From positions 1-64,000 of the forward strand of contig JASBRU010000008.1 in assembly GCA_030149285.1 (NCBI GenBank): a DNA stretch of 64,000 bases. Direction: 5' to 3'. Positions 44,718 to 51,953 of this stretch are shown here, one piece after another (the first letter of the stretch is position 1; the number at the start of each line of letters is the position of its first letter). This DNA is from Flavobacteriales bacterium. GTDB lineage: Bacteria > Bacteroidota > Bacteroidia > Flavobacteriales > JASBRU01. Position numbers and translations under genes: made by a program. Below the pieces are notes generated by a model. That model was not told where the DNA came from. It did not search any database and saw nothing but the letters and a program-made list of their open reading frames with translations.

Positions 44718-45260
44718 TTAAATAAAATTTTTGCGTTGTTTTTCTTGCTCAAATTTTTCTTTGTTAAAGCTAGCCGATTGCCCTTTTGGTATAGATAAAG
44801 AGTCCCATTCTCCTTCTTTTAGCATTTTGGCTAAAAACACTAATTGCCCCACATGGTAGGCATAATGCCCCAACTGCCTGTTTAGGGCTTCTACTACAGA
44901 ATGGCCTTCGTTTCGGATGTATAAAATGCGTTCTAAATCAGTATCAGTTAAAGGGTCAATAGCACCAAAAAGACAGTCCCAACCTTTTTCCCAAATGACT
45001 AGTAGTTCTTCTTTGGTATGTATATCATCGGTAAACTCATCATCTCGGTTGCGCCATTCTTTTTCGCCGTCTTCTTGCAAAAAGTTGGTCCAGCGAGATA
45101 ACATATTACCACTTATGTGCTTTACCAGTATAGCTATGCTATTAGAATCATCATTATGTGTGTAGTTGATATGCTTTTCGCTTACCTGAGCAATGGATTT
45201 ATCGCCTAAGCTTTTGTAAAACCTAAAGAGTTTTCGAGTACTATCTAAATAACTTTCCAT
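44718..45260 (-). CDS. DUF1572 (DinB-superfamily) protein
   Basis: A 180-residue four-helix-bundle-type protein of the DinB/YfiT-like superfamily. The pattern of histidines fits the usual metal triad: an early His in I-A-I-L-V-K-H-I-S-G-N, then L-G-H-Y-A-Y-H-V-G-Q-L-V. It also has N-M-L-S-R-W-T-N-F-L, typical of the DUF1572 branch. Members are often thiol-transferase or stress-linked enzymes, but the reaction here is unknown. A shorter relative lies at 63064-63522, so the genome has at least two. It lies 49 bases upstream of the Crp-like ATG on the same strand. Confidence 0.8.
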   Translation of the reverse strand: MESYLDSTRKLFRFYKSLGDKSIAQVSEKHINYTHNDDSNSIAILVKHISGNMLSRWTNFLQEDGEKEWRNRDDEFTDDIHTKEELLVIWEKGWDCLFGAIDPLTDTDLERILYIRNEGHSVVEALNRQLGHYAYHVGQLVFLAKMLKEGEWDSLSIPKGQSASFNKEKFEQEKQRKNFI

Positions 45261-45319
45261 GGGGTTAATTTTATACTAAAATAACAAATAGCAAGTATAT
45301 TTAGTTTTACCCAACTTAC

Positions 45320-46282
45320 TTAAAAAGCCATAATTATAGAGATATATAAAGGCATACCCAAAGTAATATTTAGCGGGAACGTTATAGCAAGCGCCATAGG
45401 TATATACAAACTGGGGTTTGCTTTTGGAGCTGCCAACTTCATAGCTGCAGGTACTGCAATGTATGATGCACTTGCCGCTAGTATTGCAAATAAAAACTGG
45501 TTGCCGGTATTGTCTGTTACTAGTTTGCTTAGCATTGCTACTAACGAACCATTAATTAGTGGAACGATGATAGCAAATAGGAATGAGAACCAACCATTTT
45601 TCATGAAGGATGACAATTTTTTGCCACTAACTATACCCATATCTAATAAAAATACAGCTAAAAATCCTTTGAAAATATCTGTTGTAAAAGGTTCAATTCC
45701 TTCGGCTTGTGCATCGCTTGCCACAAAACCAATTATTAGGCTACCAATAATTAGTAGTACGCTACCATTGGTTACAGAGTGCTTTAATACGCTTCCAAAA
45801 GAAGTTTTACTCTTGTTTTCTTTATCAAATAAAGAGATAAGTAATACTCCTATAATAATTGAGGGGGCCTCCATTAATGCCATTACAGCAACCATATGTC
45901 CATTAAACTCAATATTATGGATTTCTAAGAATGAAATAGCTGTAACAAAAGTTACGGCACTTACAGATCCGTATGCGGCGGCAATAGCTCCGGCATTTTG
46001 CACACCAACTCTTTTTTTAAGTATAAAAAAAGAGTATAAAGGCACTGTTAAGGCCAGTAGTATACCAAATAGTAAGGACCACAGTATTTCCATATTCAAG
46101 TCGCTATGCGATAACTCTTGCCCCCCTTTAAACCCAATAGAAAATAAAAGGTATAGAGAAATAAACTTAGATGAGTTTGGGGGGATTTCTAAATCGCTTT
46201 TTAAGCGAACGGCAACTATTCCTAAAAAAAAGAATAATAAAGCCGGATTGGTTAAGTTGTCTAATAACAGGTGTAAATCCAT
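45320..46282 (-). CDS. sbtA: SbtA-like sodium-dependent bicarbonate permease
   Basis: A 320-residue membrane protein with about ten hydrophobic segments. It contains SbtA-family signatures: L-F-S-I-G-F-K-G-G-Q-E-L, A-A-A-Y-G-S-V-S-A-V-T-F, A-S-A-S-Y-I-A-V-P-A-A-M-K, and P-S-L-Y-I-P-M-A-L-A-I-T-F-P-L-N-I-T-L-G. In cyanobacteria this family takes up bicarbonate with sodium and is controlled by the PII-like SbtB; no sbtB is present here. It is the last gene of an operon icd / 79-aa protein / 90-aa protein / permease. That pairing suggests supply of inorganic carbon, or export or uptake of another carboxylate, linked to isocitrate metabolism. Substrate is inferred from the family only. Confidence 0.88.
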   Translation of the reverse strand: MDLHLLLDNLTNPALLFFFLGIVAVRLKSDLEIPPNSSKFISLYLLFSIGFKGGQELSHSDLNMEILWSLLFGILLALTVPLYSFFILKKRVGVQNAGAIAAAYGSVSAVTFVTAISFLEIHNIEFNGHMVAVMALMEAPSIIIGVLLISLFDKENKSKTSFGSVLKHSVTNGSVLLIIGSLIIGFVASDAQAEGIEPFTTDIFKGFLAVFLLDMGIVSGKKLSSFMKNGWFSFLFAIIVPLINGSLVAMLSKLVTDNTGNQFLFAILAASASYIAVPAAMKLAAPKANPSLYIPMALAITFPLNITLGMPLYISIIMAF

Positions 46283-46311
46283 TTTTTTAAGAGCTTGTTT
46301 TTATGTTTTAA

Positions 46312-46584
46312 TTAGATGAACTCTATTTTTACTTCAGAGGATAGCCTTACTTCTTTTCCATTGGCATTTGCTTCTGCCATAAGCTCTAAAACTGTTTCGA
46401 TGCTTTGTTTAAGTGCTTCAATTCTTTCTACACAATGTGCAGATGGTATACCTGTCATTTCTTTTGCTCTAAAGTTTTTAAGGTTATGGTAGTTTACCTT
46501 GTTTCTAAATAATGCTAAGAGAATGTCTTTAGCATCATTACTATCAAATGTGCCGTCTAGTAATGTTAAGTGTGTGTCTTTCAT
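46312..46584 (-). CDS. Small conserved protein, tandem paralogue B
   Basis: A 90-residue protein without signal peptide. The N-terminal half reads L-L-D-G-T-F-D-S-N-D-A-K-D-I-L-L, then N-K-V-N-Y-H-N-L-K; the middle is helical (R-I-E-A-L-K-Q-S-I-E-T-V) and the end is beta-like (V-R-L-S-S-E-V-K-I-E-F-I). It aligns over most of its length with the 79-residue product of the gene just upstream (one base gap). They share G-x-F-x2-N-[DE]-A-x-D, K-[VI]-N-[YF]-H, the coiled middle and the terminal V-x-I strand. The two most likely arose by duplication and may form a heteromer. Function unknown; a regulator of the adjacent permease is one possibility. Confidence 0.75.
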   Translation of the reverse strand: MKDTHLTLLDGTFDSNDAKDILLALFRNKVNYHNLKNFRAKEMTGIPSAHCVERIEALKQSIETVLELMAEANANGKEVRLSSEVKIEFI

Positions 46585-46585
46585 C

Positions 46586-46825
46586 TTATTTAATGTTTAT
46601 TACTGAGTTTACCGATATGTACTCGTTGGTTATTACTTTATTTCTTAGCTCTTGTAACTGGTCTTGTAGTTGCTTAATTCTTGTTTCTCTAACTTTCATG
46701 TCTTCTTCATTAGAAGAGTGTTTGATTTTCTCTTCATGAAAATTGATTTTCACATTTATCAGTTGCGTGATTAAGTCTAATGCCTCATTTTTTGAGAACA
46801 TTCCTTTGATAAGAGGTAATTCCAT
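46586..46825 (-). CDS. Small conserved protein, tandem paralogue A
   Basis: A 79-residue cytosolic protein: L-I-K-G-M-F-S-K-N-E-A-L-D-L-I at the start, V-K-I-N-F-H-E-E-K-I-K at 25-35, a charged coiled-coil-like helix (R-E-T-R-I-K-Q-L-Q-D-Q-L-Q-E-L) and a short C-terminal strand. It is related to the 90-residue protein that follows by one base. It begins 12 bases after the icd stop, so it is firmly inside the icd operon. I do not recognise a named family, and no PII or SbtB ferredoxin-like signature is visible. Confidence 0.75.
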   Translation of the reverse strand: MELPLIKGMFSKNEALDLITQLINVKINFHEEKIKHSSNEEDMKVRETRIKQLQDQLQELRNKVITNEYISVNSVINIK

Positions 46826-46837
46826 AGTTGTTTGTTT

Positions 46838-48274
46838 TTATTGTCCTTGACCTAGTGAAAATGATGGTTTGCCATCAAAGTGATACAGATTTTCTGTTTT
46901 TATTACATCTATCAAGCTGTCTTCAGCATTGGTAAGTAGCCTGATGATTGCCAGTTTGTTTATGGTAGCATCCTCTTCGTTTTTAAACCTACACCTCCAG
47001 TGATCCGTGCAAAAAGTTTCTTCAAAACCTTGTGGCCAAACTTTTATACCTCTGTTGGTTATCATGGTTAGTTTTGCCTCAGGTAGTTCTATTTTTTGCA
47101 GTAAACCCGCCAGTTCATCGGGGCTTGTTCCATTCCAGTGTACAAATAAGTCTACCCCAACCAACTCTTTATGCTTTGGGCTTTTTCTTTCGTACTTAGG
47201 TAGTTTTAAGGCATTGCCGTTTTTGTAAGACACTTGCTTTAGTTGAACAGGTTTTTGATTGAGGTTTGCAATTACTGCATCGGTAAACTCTTCTGTGCTT
47301 ACCGCTTTTTTACTGATGCCCTCTTTATAAATATCATTTGTATGGATACCTTGCTCTATAGTTGCAAGCCAAGCATTCTGAATTTTTTCTGCTACTTCGT
47401 TTTGCCCTATATGATTTAACATCATGATGGCGCCCTGTATTAAACCCGATGGGTTGGCAATATTTTGTCCGGCAATTAGTGGTGCAGAGCCGTGTATTGC
47501 TTCAAACATTGCGCATGTTTCGCCAATATTTGCAGATCCTCCCAAGCCTACAGAACCTGTTATTTGTGCCGCAACATCAGATAGCATATCGCCGTATAAA
47601 TTTCCCATTACTATTACATCAAACTCTTCTGGGGTATCTGCTAGTTTTGCCGCGCCAATATCTACTATCCAGTGTTCATTTTCTATTTCCGGATATTCTT
47701 TTGCTATTTCATTAAACACCTCGTGAAACAAACCGTCTGTTTGTTTCATAATGTTGTCTTTTGTAAAGCAGGTTACTTTTTTTCTTCCGTATTGTTTGCA
47801 ATACTCAAATGCGTATCTAATAATTTTTTCGCAACCAGGTCTGCTTATCAGCTTTAAGCATTGTACTACTTCATCTGTCTGTTGATGTTCTATTCCTGCA
47901 TATAAGTCTTCTTCGTTTTCTCTAATAATTACTACATCCATATCCGGATGTTTTGTTTTAACAAAGGGGTGTAAGCTTTTGCAGGGTCTTATGTTTGAGT
48001 ATAAGCCTAAGAATTTTCTGGTGCTTACATTTAAACTTTTGTAACCACCACCTTGTGGTGTAGTTATAGGGGCTTTTAAGAAAACTTTGTTTCTTCTGAT
48101 AATGTCCCAAGACTCTTTTGAAATACCGGAAGTATTACCTGCTAGGTATACTTTTTCTCCTATTTCAATTTCATCAATTTCTAATTGTGCACCGGCTGCT
48201 TTCATTATTTTTAAAGTGGCATTCATTATTTCCGGTCCTATGCCATCACCTTTTGCTACTGTTATTCTATTCAT
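46838..48274 (-). CDS. icd: NADP-type isocitrate dehydrogenase with C-terminal extension
   Basis: Oxidative decarboxylation of isocitrate to 2-oxoglutarate in the TCA cycle; the reaction is reversible. Start at ATG 48274 (M-N-R-I-T-V-A-K-G-D-G-I-G-P-E), 478 residues. Conserved: S-x-N-V-x2-R-K substrate loop (S-L-N-V-S-T-R-K), V-V-I-I-R-E-N-E-E-D-L-Y-A-G-I-E, the catalytic K-D-N-I-M-K stretch, D-V-I-V-M-G-N-L-Y-G-D-M-L-S-D and H-G-S-A-P. About 140 extra residues at the C-terminus (from about 335) resemble the extension of Thermus-type IDH. The cofactor preference is inferred from the family. It heads the operon with two small proteins and an SbtA-like permease, and is divergent from a LysR gene with two dyads between them. 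Confidence 0.92.
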   Translation of the reverse strand: MNRITVAKGDGIGPEIMNATLKIMKAAGAQLEIDEIEIGEKVYLAGNTSGISKESWDIIRRNKVFLKAPITTPQGGGYKSLNVSTRKFLGLYSNIRPCKSLHPFVKTKHPDMDVVIIRENEEDLYAGIEHQQTDEVVQCLKLISRPGCEKIIRYAFEYCKQYGRKKVTCFTKDNIMKQTDGLFHEVFNEIAKEYPEIENEHWIVDIGAAKLADTPEEFDVIVMGNLYGDMLSDVAAQITGSVGLGGSANIGETCAMFEAIHGSAPLIAGQNIANPSGLIQGAIMMLNHIGQNEVAEKIQNAWLATIEQGIHTNDIYKEGISKKAVSTEEFTDAVIANLNQKPVQLKQVSYKNGNALKLPKYERKSPKHKELVGVDLFVHWNGTSPDELAGLLQKIELPEAKLTMITNRGIKVWPQGFEETFCTDHWRCRFKNEEDATINKLAIIRLLTNAEDSLIDVIKTENLYHFDGKPSFSLGQGQ

Positions 48275-48316
48275 TGCTTTTTTAGTTTTAGTGCTGCAAA
48301 TTTGAGAATAGCAATT

Positions 48317-48365
48317 CATAAATTTTTATTTATTTTTGTAATGAAATACATAAATAATATTTATG
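48317..48365. promoter_or_regulatory. Paired dyads in the icd/lysR divergent region
   Basis: CATAAAT-TTTT-ATTTAT at 48317-48333 and the perfect CATAAAT-AAT-ATTTATG at 48349-48365, with centres 32 bases (three helical turns) apart. The second includes T-N11-A and runs over the lysR ATG at 48363. A -7 box TATTTTTG for lysR lies between them at 48331-48338. Good candidate recognition and activation sites for the LysR protein. Confidence 0.6.
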
Positions 48366-49289
48366 AATTATACATTGAACCAACTACGCATATTTTTTAA
48401 GATATGTGAAACACAGAGCGTTACAAGGGCAGCAGAAGAACTTCATTTAACCCAGCCGGCAGTATCAATTCAGTTAAAAAATTTTCAAGATCAGTTTGAT
48501 ATTCCGCTTACGGAAGTTGTGGGAAGGAAAATTTTTATCACAGATTTTGGAAAAGAAATAGCAGAAACTGCAAAGAATATTTTAGAGCAAGTAAGTGCTA
48601 TAGATTATAAAACACATGCCTATAAAGGGCAATTAATAGGTAAGCTCAAAATATCTATTGTTTCTACCGGAAAATATATAATGCCCTATTTTTTATCTGA
48701 CTTTATAAATTTAAACCCGGGGGTAGAGTTACAGATGGATGTAACTAATAAAGAGAAAGTAGTAAGCAGTATAGAAAACAATGAGGTTGATTTTTCTTTG
48801 GTATCTATAATACCGGAGAAGTTAAATGTAGATAAGATAGATCTGTTGCCTAATAAGTTATATTTAATGGGTGGCTCTACCGAGAAATTAAATAATAAGT
48901 CTTCGGTTAAAGATTTGTTTAAATCTGAGTCGTTTATATACAGAGAGAAAGGTTCGGGTACAAGACAAATGATGGAGCGTTTTTTATCTAAAAACAACAT
49001 ATCTACACTTAAAAAATTAGAGTTGACCTCTAATGAAGCTGTAAAGCAAGCGCTAATAGCCGGCTTGGGTTACTCTTTAGTGCCCTTAATTGGGGTGAGA
49101 AATGAAATACTTAATAATGAACTATATATAATACCAAATAAAAATTTACCGCTAGTTACTACCTGGAGTTTAGTTTGGGTAAAAGGGAAAAAGCACTCTC
49201 CGGTTGCCAAGGCATTTTTAAATTTTTTGAATGAAGAAAAAGAGAATATTATTAAAGAAAAGTTTAACTGGTATAATAGTTACTTATAA
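48363..49289 (+). CDS. LysR-family transcriptional regulator (CbbR/CysB-like)
   Basis: A 308-residue LysR regulator. The N-terminal winged helix (1-60) reads L-N-Q-L-R-I-F-F-K-I-C-E-T-Q-S-V-T-R-A-A-E-E-L-H-L-T-Q-P-A-V-S split over its helices, typical of the CbbR/RbcR-like branch. The effector-binding domain (about 90-300) has G-K-L-K-I-S-I-V-S-T-G-K-Y and A-L-I-A-G-L-G-Y-S-L-V-P. It is divergent from icd, and two dyads lie in the 88-base gap, one over its own start. By the usual LysR logic it controls the icd / small proteins / permease operon and itself. The CbbR-like branch often senses carbon metabolites, which fits a bicarbonate permease. Confidence 0.9.
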   Translation: MNYTLNQLRIFFKICETQSVTRAAEELHLTQPAVSIQLKNFQDQFDIPLTEVVGRKIFITDFGKEIAETAKNILEQVSAIDYKTHAYKGQLIGKLKISIVSTGKYIMPYFLSDFINLNPGVELQMDVTNKEKVVSSIENNEVDFSLVSIIPEKLNVDKIDLLPNKLYLMGGSTEKLNNKSSVKDLFKSESFIYREKGSGTRQMMERFLSKNNISTLKKLELTSNEAVKQALIAGLGYSLVPLIGVRNEILNNELYIIPNKNLPLVTTWSLVWVKGKKHSPVAKAFLNFLNEEKENIIKEKFNWYNSYL

Positions 49290-49390
49290 GATCTATATAA
49301 TAGATTCTTTTGTTGTTTGGCAAGGCATATTTGCGTAATTTGGTATATCAAATTTTCAAACAAACAAATCTCTAATCAAAACTATTATTT

Positions 49391-49990
49391 ATGAAGACTT
49401 TAAAAAAAACACTTAGAAATGCTACAGTAGCAGTATTGTTAGCATCAATGGCAATGTTACAAGGTTGCTTTGGTTCATTTGGATTAACAACCGGCTTGTA
49501 TGATTGGAATATGGGATTGGGTTCTGATGCAGCTAAAGAAATTGTATTCCTTGCATTTGTTGTGCTCCCTGTATATGGAACAACATTATTTATTGATGGT
49601 GTTGTGTTAAACACAATTGAATACTGGACAGGAAATAGCCCTGTGTCTATGGAAGAAGGTGAAAGCGAGACACAAGTAGTAATGAATGCAGACGGTACAA
49701 AAACATATTCTATTACAGCTACAAAAAACAAGTTTCATATTGAGCAAATTGAAGGCGAAGGCGCTGGTGAATTTGTAGATATGGTATTTGACGAAGCAGA
49801 GGCTGCTTGGTATATACTAGATGGTGAGGAAAAAATAAAATTAGCTGCTTACAGCAAAACAGATGTAGGTAGCGTAGATTATTTTATGCCAACAGGAGAG
49901 ACAGTTAATATTGATTTTAATACTACAGATAAAGCAGAAGCAAAAGACATTTTACAATCTGCATCTTACGAGTATACTGCTAGTAAGTAA
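49391..49990 (+). CDS. DUF3332 protein, probable lipoprotein
   Basis: A 199-residue protein of the DUF3332 family. The N-terminal signal ends in a lipobox-like L-Q-G-C (Cys27), followed by F-G-S-F-G-L-T-T-G-L-Y-D-W-N and a hydrophobic segment (about 53-80, E-I-V-F-L-A-F-V-V-L-P-V-Y-G). The second half is a beta-rich domain with an N-A-D-G-T-K-T-Y-S-I-T turn. No function is known for the family. It stands alone with its own hairpin terminator (50013-50033). Confidence 0.8.
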   Translation: MKTLKKTLRNATVAVLLASMAMLQGCFGSFGLTTGLYDWNMGLGSDAAKEIVFLAFVVLPVYGTTLFIDGVVLNTIEYWTGNSPVSMEEGESETQVVMNADGTKTYSITATKNKFHIEQIEGEGAGEFVDMVFDEAEAAWYILDGEEKIKLAAYSKTDVGSVDYFMPTGETVNIDFNTTDKAEAKDILQSASYEYTASK

Positions 49991-50012
49991 TAGTACATAC
50001 TATAAAAAGTAA

Positions 50013-50038
50013 AAGCGGGCTATAGGCCCGCTTTTTTT
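50013..50038. terminator. Rho-independent terminator between DUF3332 and purT
   Basis: Perfect 8-bp stem AAGCGGGC (50013-50020) / GCCCGCTT (50026-50033), 5-base loop, then a T run. Serves the plus strand; A-rich left flank suggests it may also act on purT. Confidence 0.85.
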
Positions 50039-50044
50039 ATGGTG

Positions 50045-51214
50045 TTATTTTGACTGAACCTTAATTTTAGAAGCAATTTCTTTGGCTCTATTTACCACTT
50101 CTTCTACACTGCCGTCTAGGTTGTCATAAGCCAATGCTACGGCCATACGGCGGTATGGGCGAGTAGTAGGTTTGCCAAATAATTTTATATCTGCTTTTGG
50201 GTAAGATGCCGCTGTTTCTAATCCGGTAAAAGTAGGGTGAGTACCATTTTTATCGGCTAATACAACTGCGCTTGCACCAATACGTTCAAGTGTAATTTCG
50301 GGTATAGGTAAGCCTAAAACTGCTCTTAAGTGCAACTCAAATTCATTAAAGTTTTGTGTGCCTGCTAATGTAGCCATACCCGTATCATGCGGGCGAGGAG
50401 ATAGTTCTGAAAAGTATACTCCTTCATCTGCCAAAAAGAACTCTACACCCCAAATACCTGCTCCGCCTAAAGCAGCAGTTACTTTGGCTGCCATGTCTTG
50501 TGCTTCTTGTAATTGCTCTGGGCTTATGGCTGCCGGTTGCCAACTTTCTTGGTAGTCGCCACGTTCTTGGCGGTGGCCAATGGGTGCGCAAAATAGGGTA
50601 GGTCCGTTTTGTTGGGTAACAGTCAATAATGTTATCTCTGAGTTGAAGTTTACAAATGCCTCAACAATTACCTCTACTACATCACCTCGAGAGCCCTCTA
50701 CTGCATAATCCCATGCTTTTTGTATATCATCTGCTGTACGTATAACACTTTGCCCCTTACCGGATGATGACATTAAGGGTTTTACTACGCAAGGCATACC
50801 TGTTTTTTCTACAGCATTGGCTAACTCTTGTGCGTTGGTTGCATAATCATAAGTAGCGGTACGTACTCCCAAATCTTTAGCTGCTAAATCTCTTATGGCT
50901 TTGCGGTTCATGGTATAGTTTGCCGCTTTAGCACTGGGTACTACTTGTATACCTTGGCTTTCATAATCATAAAAACGCTCTGTGCGTATGGCCTCAATTT
51001 CCGGTACAATTAAATCGGGTTTATGCTTGGCAACAACCCTGTCTAGCTCCACTCCGTCTAACATGTTTATTACTTCAAAGCCATCTGCTACTTGCATTGC
51101 CGGAGCACCTTCATAACTATCTGTAGCTATTACGGTTTGCCCCATACGTTTGGCAGCAATAACAAATTCTTTACCTAACTCGCCTGAGCCTAACAAAAGT
51201 ATTTTTTTGTGCAT
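50045..51214 (-). CDS. purT: Formate-dependent phosphoribosylglycinamide formyltransferase
   Basis: ATP-grasp enzyme that makes formyl-GAR from GAR, formate and ATP in purine synthesis, independent of formyl-tetrahydrofolate. The 389-residue protein starts with the N-terminal loop [12 protein letters not shown]. It has the P-E-I-E-A-I segment, the [12 protein letters not shown] segment, and the ATP-grasp [11 protein letters not shown]. The PurT-specific [13 protein letters not shown] stretch is also present. Length matches E. coli PurT. Its neighbours are unrelated; it is divergent from the marR gene. Confidence 0.95.
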   Translation of the reverse strand: MHKKILLLGSGELGKEFVIAAKRMGQTVIATDSYEGAPAMQVADGFEVINMLDGVELDRVVAKHKPDLIVPEIEAIRTERFYDYESQGIQVVPSAKAANYTMNRKAIRDLAAKDLGVRTATYDYATNAQELANAVEKTGMPCVVKPLMSSSGKGQSVIRTADDIQKAWDYAVEGSRGDVVEVIVEAFVNFNSEITLLTVTQQNGPTLFCAPIGHRQERGDYQESWQPAAISPEQLQEAQDMAAKVTAALGGAGIWGVEFFLADEGVYFSELSPRPHDTGMATLAGTQNFNEFELHLRAVLGLPIPEITLERIGASAVVLADKNGTHPTFTGLETAASYPKADIKLFGKPTTRPYRRMAVALAYDNLDGSVEEVVNRAKEIASKIKVQSK

Positions 51215-51329
51215 GATTGTTGTTTTGGGTAAAATTAAAAAAGCTTTTTATTTTCGGGGGCACAAATAAAAGTTTTGTATTTTTTCAGTGAACATTTTTA
51301 ATGTAAAAGAGTTTTTAGAACAAGTACAG

Positions 51330-51361
51330 TATTTCGGTTTTCGAAATAAATAGTATATTTG
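51330..51361 (+). promoter_or_regulatory. marR promoter and operator (site 1)
   Basis: Perfect inverted repeat TATTTCG-N5-CGAAATA at 51330-51348, six bases before the -7 box TATATTTG (51354-51361). A near-identical 19-bp site lies at 51825-51843 before the MMPL gene. Confidence 0.65.
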
Positions 51362-51371
51362 CATTCTCAAA

Positions 51372-51809
51372 ATGACAGTAAAGGACAAAATAAAAGCGTT
51401 TATCAACTCCGTACAATCTATGGGGCACACCATGACTTGCGTTACTGGCGAGTGCATGGTGGAGTACTCTGATGTGAGTAAGCGAGAGTTTACCTTTTTA
51501 ATTACACTTGGTAAACAAAAGCAAATGATTATGCGCGAGGTTGCCGATTTTTTAATGGCTCCTATGAGTACTGCTACCGGTATTATTGATAAGCTGATAG
51601 CTAAAGGCTATGTTGTACGTGAGTATTCGCCGGAAGATAGACGTATTGTAATTGTAAAGCTAAGCGAAACCGGATTGAAGATGTACAACAGCATGGAAAT
51701 AAAAATGTACGAGTTTGGCGAGAAAGCTTTGATGGATTTAACCGACGAGGAAGCCGCAGTACTAACCAACTTGTTGAATAAATCTGCTGTATCAGGATTA
51801 AAAAAGTAA
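51372..51809 (+). CDS. MarR-family transcriptional regulator of the MMPL cassette
   Basis: A 145-residue winged-helix regulator with the MarR core L-I-T-L-G-K-Q-K-Q-M-I-M-R-E-V, the recognition region M-S-T-A-T-G-I-I-D-K-L-I-A-K-G-Y-V and the wing S-P-E-D-R-R-I-V-I-V-K-L-S-E-T-G. Cys residues at the N-terminus (T-C-V-T-G-E-C-M-V-E-Y) might be redox or ligand sensors. It lies 144 bases before the MMPL transporter. A 19-bp inverted repeat of the same form occurs before its own -7 box and again before the transporter, so autorepression and control of the export cassette are likely. Confidence 0.88.
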   Translation: MTVKDKIKAFINSVQSMGHTMTCVTGECMVEYSDVSKREFTFLITLGKQKQMIMREVADFLMAPMSTATGIIDKLIAKGYVVREYSPEDRRIVIVKLSETGLKMYNSMEIKMYEFGEKALMDLTDEEAAVLTNLLNKSAVSGLKK

Positions 51810-51824
51810 AAAAATTTTGCATAA

Positions 51825-51843
51825 TATTTCGAAAATAGAAATA
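51825..51843 (+). promoter_or_regulatory. MarR operator (site 2) before the MMPL gene
   Basis: TATTTCG-N5-AGAAATA, one mismatch from site 1 in the arms and with the same spacing. It is directly followed by a near-consensus -7 box AATATTTG (51841-51848). Confidence 0.55.
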
Positions 51844-51953
51844 TTTGCAATCTGAAAAGATTGAAATACAAAATAAACGAAATAGAAATAGTTCACAATT
51901 TACACTAAACAAAAAGAGACAATTAGTAAAAACAAAATAGTGTAAAACAACAG

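Noticed and set aside
46312-46825. The two small genes as fragments of one broken gene
   Set aside because: Each has its own start and stop, both align with each other rather than continuing one another, and the gap is a single base.
45320-46825. One of the small proteins as SbtB (PII-like)
   Set aside because: No PII T-loop or ferredoxin-like signature is visible; only the position suggests a regulatory link.
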